This document shows positions 1 through 11,440 of a stretch of 64,000 nucleotides of DNA, one piece after another (position 1 is the stretch's first letter; the number at the start of each line of letters is the position of its first letter). A program made the position numbers and the translations under genes. Source of the DNA: Pseudomicrostroma phylloplanum. Its lineage: Eukaryota; Basidiomycota; Exobasidiomycetes; Microstromatales. Under the pieces are notes generated by a model. That model worked only from the letters and a program-made list of their open reading frames with translations, had not been told where the DNA came from and ran no database searches. The stretch covers positions 372,001-436,000 of the forward strand of contig BCHS01000002.1 of the NCBI GenBank assembly GCA_039545275.1, given 5' to 3'.

Positions 1-1122
1 GGGGTGGCTCGGTATCGTTGCCTTGACCCCTCGCTACAAATGACCACCCTAGATACCCTCAAAGGAACCGTCTACATGGAAGGCGTCAAGCCTGTGGACG
101 TCTTCAGTTGCATCCACCAAGCCGCATACAGGCTGATATGGGATACAAGGTTAGCCTCGGCTTCGATCATCGAACGGTATAGTCAGACTGAGTTCATCTT
201 CTACCTGGTCACAAGGGGGATCGGTCCGATCTACTGGGAGAGAGACGTAGTTGGCTGCCAATTCTCGCGCTCTTATCTTGCCGATGGATCGATGGCGGAG
301 GACATCGTAATGGCGGATTGCCCATTGGTGGACATCATGTGGACGACTGTGGATCGGCCGGATATCGGTCCACAGGAGGGCAAGATGAGAGCACAAATAA
401 CCTTGGCGGGATATCGGATAGAAGCAAGGGGAAATGGCTGCCAAGTGACCTATTTCGTGTCCATCGATTTGGCCGTTCCCATACCTGCTTGTGAGTCAGT
501 GACGTGTGCCTCGGCGTCGTCAAAGTGAGTTTCGCTAAACTCACATTCCCTGCCCCGCAGTCATCCGGAAAGCGCTTTGCAACGACCTCCCCGTCGCTCT
601 TGCCCGGCTTCGAGATGCGATCCCTACTTTTGGGATTCCTCCCTATGTACTAGATCATCAGCGGTGTATTGCTCTACAGCAACACTACTGGGACCCAGAG
701 ACGAGGGTGAGCGTCATCATTGCGATGACTACCTCTCCTGGAACCTTTGTGATCATGTTGGACAGCACGCGGATGTACCCCTCTGGTAAGTCACAACTGT
801 ACAGTCAATGAAAGGTGAGGATCGACATCTGATCCTTGCACGCTTTGCACCCTGTTCGCCTGTCAGGTATCCTGATGCCAACGATCACAGGACAGGGCGC
901 GAAGTCCGTGACCATCCAGGAAGCCTTTACGGGCGATCGCATTTTTGTGCACCTGACCGAGGCTGGTCTATTTCAAGAGTGGATCTTGGTGAGTGGAAGC
1001 ACGGAGATGCGCAACGGGTCAGGAGTGTCGCTGACCGCTGTCTGGCCTTTTGAACTTCTGCACAGACATTCGAGCCAAGGGACCAAGATCCCGAGCCTAC
1101 AGATCAGAGTAGCTGGTGGTAG
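1..1122 (+). CDS. START-domain lipid-binding protein, 5' partial
   Basis: The gene enters the window already open and is read as four exons: 1-490, 561-785, 867-988 and 1066-1122, with GTGAGT or GTAAGT donors and CAG acceptors that keep frame. Exon 1 carries a StAR-related lipid transfer (START) fold signature: a tryptophan-aspartate pair followed by basic and acidic residues (RLIWDTRL), then FYLVTRGIGPIYWERDVVG, the typical core strand and loop. START domains bind a sterol or phospholipid in a deep hydrophobic pocket, in the cytosol or at membrane contacts; the ligand here cannot be read from sequence. The C-terminal part after the domain (exons 2-4) resembles nothing I recognise and ends in a short polar tail. 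The true N-terminus lies left of the window. I am confident of the family and moderately confident of each junction. Confidence 0.72.
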
Positions 1123-1993
1123 CAAATGGTGGAAACAAAGAGGAGTTCCAGCGGCTAGAAGTAGCGGCCATTACGCTTTTGACGAACAACTGTATAATTA
1201 TCCTGTTAATACCCTCCCCCCCCTCCCTTCTCCTTACTCCCCACCCTCTGTCAGTACTAGTCGCCGTGGCCGACTGAGTATCTTCCCTTGTCTTGTATCA
1301 TGTTTACGAGTCTACGTATCCCCAACATGCCAACGTCAGCGTATTGCTAATCCATTGACGGTCCTCACGCTCACCTCTGTGAAGTGCTTTTGCTGTGTGG
1401 GGGTGCGGCCTCTAGAGAGAAGAAGGCCTATCCGTCATCGTCTTGTAGCTCCGCCCTGGCCTTTCGCCTAGTGCGTCTGGACGCCTTTCCCCGCACACGT
1501 ACGCCATGACTTGCAGGCAAAGGAGCAGAGGAGAAGAGAGTCGCAGCGGGGATCCAACTGGAGGTGTGGTGTGGTGTGGCCGTGTGCCCTTCTGCCTGCC
1601 TGGCTGAACTTGCTTCTATGCAACTGCAACGCCGACAGTGCCTTTCCCCACTCGACCCCTCTACGGCGTTTCGCCTTTCACGGCTTGCGGTTTCTCCATT
1701 TCACTCACCCATCCACCCACCCATACGTTCCTTCATTCATTCGTCTCTTTCTTCGACTCGTATACCAGGAGCCTACTCTTCCTTCTTCCTCGACTCTTTC
1801 ACTACCGCGAGCCTTATACCAGCTCGCCTCTATACCCTTGACGGCGAACGCATCAATCTCGTAGCGCAGCCTTTCTTCACCTACTCTCTCCGTCATGTCT
1901 TCGTCTTCAACATCATCTGCGAGGAGAACAGTAGCAGCAACATCTTCAGCTTCATCTTCATCCACAACAGCAGTAGCAGGGAGGAGACGCCCC
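1123..1993. other. Intergenic, pyrimidine-rich leader
   Basis: The 3' flank of the START gene runs into the promoter and leader of the secreted-protein gene. The sequence is rich in C and T (for example 1640-1860), as is common upstream of fungal start codons. Overlapping reading frames here are low-complexity and unsupported. I see no RNA gene. Confidence 0.5.
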
Positions 1994-2737
1994 ATGAACC
2001 GTCTTGCCTTCCTCTCTACCTGGATGTCAGTCGTGGTGCTCGCACTGGTGACCGGTCTGATGATGGCCCCGCCTGCAAATGCACAGAGCAGCGACGTAAT
2101 CGGTCCGCTCACGACAAATAATGCACAGAGCGCTTGTGTACAATTTGGAGACTGTGAGTGAAGGCTCTGAGTCGAGGATGAAGTGGCAAGGCATGGTGAA
2201 TCGCGTGGACTGGAGGCAACAGGCAAGCATCTGCCCTCGACCGCCATCCTGTGCAATCGCCACCCGTCGAGCACTCACAGCTCTTTCTCCTCAAGCTGAT
2301 CGTCTTGACTGACTTCTTGACCTTGCTCTCGCTCCCTCTTCCACCACAAAGGTACCGCCCTATCAGCCGGCGCCACAGCCGTGACTCGCAGCCAGCTCAC
2401 CCCAATCACATCGGCCGCCACCGACTCTCCCGTGTACGCCGCCCCGTCCAATTCAGCCGAGACGGATGCCTCCCTCTCAGTGCAGGCCGTCTCGGGCGGA
2501 TCGGCAGTGTACTCCTCCACGGCCACGGGTTCAGTGAGCATCGACTATGACAGCACCAGAGCTTTCACCGGCACTCCCGCTGCCACGAGTATTGATTATG
2601 ATACGACTTCGAGTGTGAGCGCAGAGGATAGTGCTGCCAGGCGCGCCATCTCGCCTGTGCCAAAGGCAGGGTGGGCGGGTTTGATGGGAACAGCAGTAGC
2701 AGTGCTGGCGGGAGCGGGTGTGGTTCTGTTTGCCTGA
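1994..2737 (+). CDS. Small secreted, probably GPI-anchored protein
   Basis: Two exons, 1994-2153 and 2352-2737, joined in phase 1 so that a cysteine codon is restored (ACVQFGDC then TALSAG). The N-terminus is a classic signal peptide: MNRLAFL, a hydrophobic run and a likely cleavage after PPANA. The mature part is rich in Ser, Thr and Ala, and two similar SIDYD(S/T)T segments recur around residues 125-150. The C-terminus ends in a hydrophobic stretch of about 22 residues with no cytoplasmic tail, as in a GPI-attachment signal. An upstream in-frame ATG at 1895 would add 33 Ser-rich residues ahead of the signal peptide; I prefer 1994 because it gives a normal secretory start. The likely location is cell wall or plasma membrane. 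There is no recognised family and the function is unknown. Confidence 0.6.
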
Positions 2738-3272
2738 TGGAAGGGTGTGATGGGAGATATCAGACGGGCAGATGGACAAGATGGATGGACCTAGTTGCTA
2801 CATCTGCGCCGAAGAGGACTACACCACGCTCGCTTTCGGGTCCTTCCGTTGCCCCTGATCGAACCCAACTTGCGCACCTCTGACCGGCCTTTTCGACCTT
2901 GTATCGCTCGCTCTGCTCCTTCTCGTGAGCCAATTTGTATATGCACAGACACCTAGCAGTGATGGTGTGAGAACAGAGTAGTGACCCTTCGCGCAGTAGT
3001 CTACAGTCTAAGCCTTGCTCCATTGCGGACAGGGGAGAGCACCTCCTTCACTCCAATCGCATGACAGGTGTGAGGAATCTTGATCGATAGACAATGTCCA
3101 AGAATTGGGAATAAGGATGACTCGGGATAGGTACATGTACATGTGAAAGTACAACACGAAGCAGAAGCAAAGGGTTACAGACAAGGTTCCGCAGAAAGGA
3201 GAGAAGGAAGGGAAGGAGGGACGTACGGACAAGGGAGGGTATCGATGAGGTAAGGCGAGGAGAGACGGGTGA
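2738..3272. other. Intergenic between convergent genes
   Basis: Holds the 3' flanks of the secreted-protein gene (+) and MAF1 (-). No conserved reading frame or RNA gene was seen. Confidence 0.5.
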
Positions 3273-5123
3273 TCAGGTAGCCACCTGCCTCCTCGTCCTC
3301 TTTCCACCCGACTCATCACTGTCTGCCGTCCTCTTCGAAGCAGCAACAGCAGCAACGGGTCCTGCTGCGCCTGCAGTAGCCCTCGTAGCAGCAGTCTGAC
3401 TGGACATGCGAGTGCCTGTAGCACCCACTCGAGCCGGAGCGCTGATGGAGAGGGCGGCGGCGTCCAGACTCAGCTGTCGCGTGGAGACGGCCGGACTGGC
3501 AAAGGCTGCCAAGCCCTTCCTGCCCGCCGCTGCCGCCGCTGTTGCCGCCGCCAAGGGGGTCTGGCCTCTAGCAGGAGTAGCCTCCCTGCTAGGTCCCAGC
3601 CCACTCCGACCACTGGATGCCTGTATCGACTCGTCGGTCGGGGCTACAGGTGTTCTGGGGCTTGCGTGCGGGAAAGGCGAAAGGGATGAGGGAGCTGGAC
3701 TTCCCGATGGCATCCGCCGGCGGCCGCCACGACCACTCGTCGCTCGAGAGATGGCCATCTTGGCAGGCGAGGGGTCGGGTGTGGGCACAGTCTGCTTAGA
3801 GGGAGGCGCGGCTGATGGAGCCTGACTCGACGGGTCGGCCCTCGCTTGTGGAAAGACCGTCTTCGTCGAGGTCACTGAGCTGGGCAGTTTCAGGCTGGGA
3901 GGAAGTGACACCGCCGGCGCAAAGGAGGTCAGAGGAGATGTCCACCCAGCCCCTGCAGTCAGAGACGAGTTCATCCTTGACCACACCGAGACGAAGAGCA
4001 TCCTCTTCAGTCGGCGATTGTAGAAGAAGGCGTACGTGGACCAGAGCAGGCCACCGGTGCCATCGACGTCGTCATCGTCTTCCATATCCAGGGAGCTGGA
4101 AGACGACAGACTGCTCGATACATAGCCTACCCCGCCTCCCATTCCGTCTCGAGGGCTCCTGGCGTCCTTGCGCGGCGTCATGGATGGCGGGAAGGCCTGA
4201 GCCGCGCCGGGAGCAGGTTGGTGGGGCATATGCGGCGTGTGAGGTCCATCGCTATCTGCGTACGCTCCACTACTCGAGTTCATCCCACTTTGGGCCCAGC
4301 TCTGATGCTGCGCCCTCGTCGGGAAGCCTCCCTCTAGATCTTCGTCGAAAAGGGGTGTATCCAGCTCAGCGCTTCCCCGCCTGGGTGTCACGACATTGAC
4401 ACTCTGCATGGAGACGTCTGCATCATCGTTCCAGAAGCCGTCAGAGGGATCATCAAAGTCCATACCTTCCTCGTCTGGCTCAGCACACGCATGCGGATCC
4501 GAGTCCATATCGGGATGGAACGTGTAGACGTCGCATTCCCTGATGTCCATGATGTCGTCTAGTAGGCTGGCCAGGCCAGCATGCGTCGCTCCCGTCATTG
4601 CGCTCACCGGCTTGTTCGAGTAGTCTCTCGACCCGCTGGCGCCAGGCAGCGAGTACGATGTGTGACCAGGGCGGTCCAACATGGCGTCGTCGAACGATCC
4701 GGTGAAAGTCGAATAGGATCGAGGACCACTGGAGTTGTTGCGGAGACTGTGGAGGGTCGAACTCAGGCTGTGAAGTACTGAGGCTGGACTAGGCTCTTTG
4801 CGGAAGTCAGACGGATTGACTTGACTGAAATCATGGTCGGGGAAAGCGCCATTGAGTAGGGCAATGAGGAGGAACAGAGTCTTCCTTGCATTGGGTTGGT
4901 CGAGTCTTCCAAAGGGCGAAGCCAGTGTCTCCTGGAGATAGTCGGGAGGCGATGTGGAGGCCGTCTGATGATAGGCATCTTCCAAGGCCTTATAGAGTCT
5001 CTTCTCCTTACTGACTGCTTTACACGAGTAGGCTTCGAGACGCGTGAACACCTTGCACTCGGCAGATTCGAAGGTGAGGGCTCGAGACAGAGACTCTAGC
5101 TCGGGATAGTCTAGAAACTTCAT
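3273..5123 (-). CDS. MAF1: MAF1, repressor of RNA polymerase III
   Basis: A single uninterrupted frame of 616 residues. MAF1 is the conserved nuclear repressor that binds Pol III and TFIIIB under starvation or stress and is inactivated by TORC1/PKA-type phosphorylation. The N-terminal box is clear (MKFLDYPELESLSRAL, then KVFTRLEAYSCK and KRLYKALED, residues 1-50). The second box follows a long linker at about residues 195-215 (VYTFHPDMDSDP), and the third at about 355-375 (LLWSTYAFFYNRRLKRM). Between boxes one and two lies a Ser-rich insert of about 100 residues. After the third box a basic Ser/Pro/Ala-rich tail of about 220 residues ends in KRTRRQVAT, a possible nuclear localisation signal. 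Yeast and human MAF1 are 395 and 256 residues, so this is a long member. The linkers hold many Ser-Pro sites that could be phosphorylated. Confidence 0.92.
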   Translation of the reverse strand: MKFLDYPELESLSRALTFESAECKVFTRLEAYSCKAVSKEKRLYKALEDAYHQTASTSPPDYLQETLASPFGRLDQPNARKTLFLLIALLNGAFPDHDFSQVNPSDFRKEPSPASVLHSLSSTLHSLRNNSSGPRSYSTFTGSFDDAMLDRPGHTSYSLPGASGSRDYSNKPVSAMTGATHAGLASLLDDIMDIRECDVYTFHPDMDSDPHACAEPDEEGMDFDDPSDGFWNDDADVSMQSVNVVTPRRGSAELDTPLFDEDLEGGFPTRAQHQSWAQSGMNSSSGAYADSDGPHTPHMPHQPAPGAAQAFPPSMTPRKDARSPRDGMGGGVGYVSSSLSSSSSLDMEDDDDVDGTGGLLWSTYAFFYNRRLKRMLFVSVWSRMNSSLTAGAGWTSPLTSFAPAVSLPPSLKLPSSVTSTKTVFPQARADPSSQAPSAAPPSKQTVPTPDPSPAKMAISRATSGRGGRRRMPSGSPAPSSLSPFPHASPRTPVAPTDESIQASSGRSGLGPSREATPARGQTPLAAATAAAAAGRKGLAAFASPAVSTRQLSLDAAALSISAPARVGATGTRMSSQTAATRATAGAAGPVAAVAASKRTADSDESGGKRTRRQVAT

Positions 5124-6754
5124 CTTGCAGGCGATTTTGCTGAGTAATTGATGGGGCGACGAAGTCTGGGTCAGTCTCTCGGTCCAGGCAACCTAGCCGT
5201 CCCTCTCCAACATTCGCGCCTGTTGTTTGACGCGATCCACAAGACTACGGGCCGAGCTTCTTACAGCGACACCGATATCGCTTCCAAAGCATACGTACCT
5301 GGTGTGATGGAACTACCAAGGTGCAATTCCACCCTAGCTTCTACTCAGTCTTCGTCGATTGCGTGGATGGCTATCGAGGCGAGGGACCAAGCTCGGCTTT
5401 GAAGGTGGGTGGAGTTTGTTTGAGGCGACGGGCTCAGTGAACACGCGTGGGTTGCGTGCCCTTGCAAGATGAGCTATGCCCAGTTGAGGAGGTGACTATG
5501 GTCGATGACTCTCGAGAGATAGATCTGAGGATATGAGAGGGTGAAACAGGGGCAGTGGTGATCAGGACCTCGTTGGTGAATGGGTGGGGCGACGAGGGCG
5601 CGTGCGCTCCACTGTGGGCATCGTGGGCATGCAGGACGGAAGTGGGCGTATGTGAGCGGTTGACAGGGATACTTACTACCCGATGATCTGCCCTTCTTGG
5701 CAGAGTCTACAGCTGTGGGGGAGACGATACGATAAGTTGTGCGAATACGGCGATGGATGGATTGATGGATGGGTCGGCTGGAAGGATAGGGGGGACTGGA
5801 ATGGAGGGGTCTACCCAAGTCGCCGTCGAGGTCAGGCTGGGCACTGCAACGACGGCAATGGGCCCCAGGCAGTACAACGCGGATGCGGAACGGGGCGGAC
5901 TGAGGCCTTGAGAGCGGCCGCGCGCGACGCCCCACAGGGCTCATATTTTGAAGCGCCGAGGTTGGGAAAGGGCGACTAGCGAGGTGAGGCTCAATGGTCC
6001 TCCTCGTTGCTGCCCGCCGCCATGGATAGCAAGCGCACTCGGACGAGCTCGGGCACCGGCGAAAATTCTCCCAGCTGATGACCTTGTGCCGCCGTTTGGC
6101 TGAGTTGGACGAAATGGAGCTCCCTGGCAGTCACCCTGAGCGTCGCCGACTTTGAGCAAGCACGTTTAGAAGCTAGCTCCATCGGTGCGACGAGCAGGAA
6201 GGTCTCGAAGCGCTGATGCAGCACGACGGACAAGCTCAAGGCACCTTGCGAAGATACCATAGCTAGATTCGAGGACTGTCGTTGCCTGGTGTGCGTCCGA
6301 AAAGTGTAGGAGGTAGGAAAGATGATCTGTGTGGACTCAGAGCCTTGTGAGCTCGGGCTGAATGCGTGTCACATCGTTGAAAGCTCAAAGCTAGCTGTCA
6401 AGGTCTGACGAGGGTCTTAGATACATGTGTTCTCGAGTTGGTGAAGGCGGGAAGGAGTAAGGAGTACGAGCCATTGTTCCTTCCTCGAATGGAAATGTAG
6501 CATCTCTGCCTGCTTTCTTCCCTGTGGGCCAAAAATCGGGTTCAGGCCCAGGAATCAACCCGACGCGGCAGGACCAACTCAACTCTACTCCACATCTCGC
6601 CCCCTCCGTGCCTACTCCCCCGCCCTTACGCTGACAGCCTAATCCCTCCTACCGCCTTAACGCACGGCGCCTTACCGCACGGCCTCCGATCCGCTCGCCT
6701 CAGACATCCACCTGCCCCTGCCGCAGATAGCCCCCTCCCGCTCGACTCGCAGTC
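5124..6754. other. Divergent intergenic region between MAF1 and ARL8
   Basis: About 1.6 kb between two genes that face away from each other; it must hold both promoters. On the minus strand, between about 5460 and 5720, there are intron-like signals (a GTAAGT donor near 5672 and a CCCACAG acceptor near 5612). They could belong to a spliced 5' leader of MAF1 or to an unrecognised small gene. No protein in this interval is recognised. Confidence 0.4.
5991..6260 (-). CDS. Possible small protein, unrecognised
   Basis: An 89-codon frame with an ATG and a fairly protein-like composition: hydrophobic and charged residues are mixed (VLHQRFETFLLVAPMELASK) and no simple repeats occur. It sits inside the MAF1-ARL8 intergenic region. 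It has no signal peptide, membrane segment or motif I know. It could be an exon of a spliced gene, or a chance frame in GC-rich DNA. Support is only length and composition. Confidence 0.22.
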   Translation of the reverse strand: MVSSQGALSLSVVLHQRFETFLLVAPMELASKRACSKSATLRVTARELHFVQLSQTAAQGHQLGEFSPVPELVRVRLLSMAAGSNEEDH

Positions 6755-7855
6755 ATGGATATCCCCATCCTGGGCCCTATTCTCCGGTGGTTGCAAGCTC
6801 TCTTCTTCTCAAAGCATCTCCAGATTGCCATCCTGGGGCTGCAGTCTGCCGGTAAAACTTCCCTGGTCAATGTCATCAGCAGCGGACAATTCTCCGAGGA
6901 GATGGTACCCACAGTGGGCTTCAATGTGAGTCGGCCCAACCCCATGCGGCAGGAAGGACAAGCTTCAGGCCATGCTGACAGACAAGCCATCTCTGCTTTC
7001 TCTCGATGACAGATGAGGAAGATTCAGAGTGGTAATGTGCAGATCAAGATGTGGGACATTGGGTGAGTGCAGCATCGCCTGGTAGCTGGCTGATCAGTCA
7101 CCTGAGCTCACGTCTGACCCCTCCCTCCGTCTCTCGCCAATCTTACCCTCCCCATCAGCGGCCAGCCTCGCTTCCGGTCCATGTGGGAGCGCTACTGCAG
7201 AGGCGTCTCCGCCATCGTCTTCGTAGTAGACTCAGCCATCCCTCGCCCCTCTTCAGAGCAACAATCAGCATCAGCAACATCCACAGCAACAGCAACAGCA
7301 ACAGCGCCAGATCCATCAGCAGACAAGCAAAGTCGCCAAGCCGCCCTCACTACGGCTGCTGGTACAGGGTCTGCTTCGAGTAGACTGGCGAATATAGCCT
7401 GGCATACTGCGACGGAGGAGCTGCATGCGCTAGTCAGCAGGCCGGAGCTGGCGGGGATCCCACTGCTGGTGTTGGCGACGAAGAATGATGTCAAGGGGGC
7501 AGCGAGCGTAGAGGAGGTGATCAAGGTGATGTGAGTGCCGAGAGATAGGAGGAGGTTCGCGCAGCTGGATGAGCCTGCTCACCTCTTGCCCTAAGTGGTA
7601 CATCCCCTCTCGCAGGAAGCTAGATACCCTACGAGCACGAGAAGTCTCTTGCTACTCAATGTGAGTAGCACGCTCCCAAGTCAGACTCTTTATCCTTCTT
7701 GCGCTCACTGACTTACAAGGCACGACATGCGCTTTTGCCTTCTCCCCATACCCTTGTTCTCGTCACTCCCATCCAGCTCATCCAAGACACAATCCAACAT
7801 CCCGCGGACAATGCAATGGCTTTGCAATCGTCAACCACTGGGGACGGGCAAGTGA
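6755..7855 (+). CDS. ARL8: ARL8-type Arf-like small GTPase with an insert
   Basis: Five exons (6755-6925, 7013-7062, 7159-7530, 7616-7660, 7777-7855) give 238 residues. ARL8 is a lysosome/vacuole-associated Arf-like GTPase that recruits tethers and motor adaptors. Visible motifs are the P-loop GLQSAGKT (28-35), switch I PTVGFN, the ARL8-typical [24 protein letters not shown]... stretch through switch II (58-82, identical to animal ARL8 at many positions), and TKND (181-184) as the guanine-specificity motif. As in ARL8, the N-terminus is a hydrophobic amphipathic helix, with no N-terminal myristoylation glycine. Animal ARL8 has 186 residues; the extra length is a Ser/Thr/Ala/Gln-rich insert at about 101-150, inside the GTPase fold after VFVVDSA. 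The insert is in frame, with no good splice signals to remove it. The last two exons restore CYSISSK, the SAK-like motif. Confidence 0.9.
7283..7306 (+). repeat. Hexanucleotide ACAGCA repeat inside ARL8
   Basis: Four tandem copies of ACAGCA (the last ends GCG) encode alternating Thr-Ala within the ARL8 insert. The repeat unit is a multiple of three, so length changes would keep the frame. Confidence 0.9.
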
Positions 7856-8551
7856 AGGAGGTAGCGAGGTAGCAGTCTGCCATTCATGCTTGGGCATAGC
7901 ACTCAGCGTAGCGCAGCACAGCGAGTGATGCCGGGAGCAAGGCGAGTGGGGACGATGCAGGACACATGGAGGCAGGCCGCGGACTCACGGGACAGGCGAG
8001 TGGACGGGTGGGCGTCTGGGGCAACGCTCTCTGCTCTCTGCTCTCTCCTCGATGTGTCTCTTACGCTAGGGACACACGAGGAGGCAGTCTGGCTGCCTCT
8101 CCCACTGCTGTTGCTCTGCCCAGAAGGTGGCCTTTACCGGACCTCGTTCCTGCTCCATTCTGTCTCTGTCGTTGTATACTGTATCTACTCTCCGCCTCAC
8201 CTTACCCACGCAATGTGATGCCCTGCTATGCCTTCCTGCCTGCTAAACCAAGTCAAGTCGGAGCACCTCTACAAGCACCCTCACCTTCACTCGTGCTGCT
8301 GATGGCTAGTCTGCACTAACGATTTCGTCACTACGAGCGAGGTGGAGGAGATCGGAGACACATGATTGGATATTGATATTGATGATGAGAAGCGAATACA
8401 GACACGACGATACAAGAGAGAAGGAGAGGGAGAGCTGAGGGAGGCTAGTGTAGAGGCTAGACGAGGGGGGTAGGCAGGCAGGCAGGCAGAATGCTCTACC
8501 TTGCGTCTAGCCTAGTGATGAAGACACGGGGAGCTGGCTTGCTGACTAGGT
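7856..8551. other. Intergenic between convergent genes
   Basis: Holds the 3' flanks of ARL8 (+) and the ubiquitin fusion gene (-). A short run of CAGG/GGCA tetranucleotide repeats lies at about 8470-8489. No conserved frame or RNA gene was seen. Confidence 0.5.
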
Positions 8552-9343
<792 letters not shown>

Positions 9344-10073
9344 GGTTGCAGTGATGTGGCGATGAGGTTGTTTGCTAAGGCTCGATGCTATGGATAGCTC
9401 TAGTCACGCGAGGTGCTCGGAGTGGCGGCGATAAGGCGGTGGTGGTGGTGCTTCTATGCGGATGCTGCGACGACGGCGAGTGGCGAGCGAGGGTCTGGTC
9501 TGCTTGAAGCGAAGTCTAGCGAGAAGCCTGGTATCGAGGATGAGGTTGTTGGTAACAAAGGATGGATGGTTAAGACAAGGAGTGGAAAGAGATTAGAGGG
9601 TGATCTTAAGGGGTGGGGCGTGGGGTGGGGGCCAAGCGCTTGCCTAGGAGCCGGCTACGCAATTGCCGCCTCCCCGCTCGCGGGCCTGGCGGAGGCGGAT
9701 CGGAGCGAGGAGGAGTCACTCGGCTCAGGGCGAGGCCAGGCGTCGTCAGCGTCTGGCGCGCGCCAGAGACGAGGCACAAGTGGAGCTTTCCTCGATGCGG
9801 GCGGGCGTCGAATCTCACGGAACACATCGACATTGGCATCTCCGCGATGGCCAATCTCCCTTTCCGCACTCGTTATCACATGGACCAGGCATGAATGACG
9901 ATCATCATCGCAAGCGGGCAGACGAAGAATGCAATGCACACAGTCAAGGTCTCTCAGGTCATCCTACACTAGTGGTAGTCATTCAGTCACATTGATCGCG
10001 GCATGCACTACAGGGATGCCACTGGTCGGCCATAGGGTATCGTCCTAGACGCTGAGAGTACAACGCGTCGCAT
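9344..10073. other. Intergenic, promoter side of the ubiquitin fusion
   Basis: Upstream of the ubiquitin-AN1 gene and downstream of the DOMON gene. GC-rich, with several overlapping long frames on both strands, none resembling a known protein. I take it as promoter and 3' flank. Confidence 0.5.
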
Positions 10074-11440
10074 CTAGCCGGTAAGATTCTTCTCCTGTCC
10101 AAGGTCGTCTTGCTCCTCTCGCTCCTTGCGCAGCTCCTTGGGAACCAGAACGGCGGCAGCAATGAAGTATACAGCTGCAAGTACCGCAGCCCAGACAAAG
10201 ATCGGGATGGAAGTCCAGCTAGGAGGACCCCACCACGTCCAGATGCCAAAGCCAGTGGCGACGGTGGCGATAGCGAGCCCAGCGTTCGTCAATCCTACGA
10301 TGATGTGCGACAGGCCGATCAGGCGAGACGGTTTCCTGCCAGCAAGCATCGCCTTGTGCTTGTACACGTGCGCTACTTGGCCAGAGATGCCCTGCGATAC
10401 GCTGAGGACCGTAGTGGCGAGGCCTAGCTTCTCGTGCCTCTTCTTGAAGTGGGTGTTTCCCTCGCTCTGCACAGCGCCCACGGCAAGGAAGAAGCCGACC
10501 AGGCCAAAGAGGATCGCGAGGCCTTGGATAGCGCGGTGAGTTGGGAACCACCTATACGCAAGTCTTCCAAATCGGGCAATGAGAATCCCAATAGGGACCA
10601 GGATGACCCATGCGATGAGCATGAAGACCATGTGGGCGATCCAGATTCGGTTCTTGTGGGCGCTGAGCGCTCGCCCATCGGACGTAGAGGCACTGCTGCT
10701 CCCTCCAGAGCTGGTAGTGGCAGGGCTCGTAGTGTCTGTGGCACCTGCAAAGGCAGGCAGGGCGGTCACGCCGCTAGGTACGGCAGGTGCGGCTCCCGTA
10801 TACGCCTTGGTAAAGTCCATGTCGAAATCTCCATAGGCATTGTGCCTGCTGAAGGTACTGCTTGGGTCGCCGCTCGCGGGAGCATTCTTGGTGTCGACAC
10901 CCCAGATGTGAGCCATGGCGTTGCCCGGGGCGGATGTTTGGGGGAAGGTCCAGGAGACAATTGTACTGTCCGAGGTTGCGCGACTTAGGTTTGTCTCGGT
11001 GGCGAAGGTGCTAGGGGCAAGGGCCTCGGTCGGCAGTCTGTTCCCTGCTGCGCCACGATGAGAGAGGACAGGAGCACCATTGTAGAGCCAGGAGATGAGC
11101 ATGTTTGAGCCCTTCATGGTGGAACCCTGCCCCACTGCAGTAGGAGAGGACGTTGTAGCGTGGGTCAAATTGATGCTCGTACGGTGTGTTTTTGTTCCCT
11201 GCTGTACTCACCAGCCCTCCATCCTGCATATGAGCCCTTGACGACCATGGTGTAATTAATCGTCTGGTCTTGTGCTGAATAGACACCGGTAAGGCAGAAG
11301 TCTTGCCCATCGATGCAGACGGCATCGGACGTGTACGTCTGGGAGCTCGGATCCACTTGAGCATGAGCAGGAGCTGCTGAACAGAGGAAGACGAGGCAGA
11401 GGAGCGCGACGAACGCAGAGAGTCTGTTCATGATGAGCAT
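10074..11440 (-). CDS. DOMON plus cytochrome b561 membrane protein
   Basis: Two exons, 11212-11440 and 10074-11134, join in phase 1 to give 429 residues. The N-terminus is a signal peptide (MNRLSAFVALLCLVFLCSAAPAHA; a second ATG nine bases upstream is also possible). Residues about 30-190 form an extracellular DOMON-type domain, the fold that carries heme b in fungal cellobiose dehydrogenase cytochromes. A Ser/Thr-rich linker follows, then a cytochrome b561 core from about residue 225. It has hydrophobic helices and histidines in IAHMVF, PTHRAIQ, HFKKRHEKLG and IGLSHIIVG that can ligate two hemes. Such proteins pass electrons across the membrane, often from ascorbate-like donors to extracellular metals or enzymes. 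The C-terminus is a charged cytosolic tail. The fungal substrate is unknown. Confidence 0.85.

Noticed and set aside
9413..9995. Overlapping plus-strand frames upstream of the ubiquitin fusion
   Set aside because: Three frames on one strand and two on the other are open at once, which indicates stop-poor GC-rich DNA rather than coding constraint.
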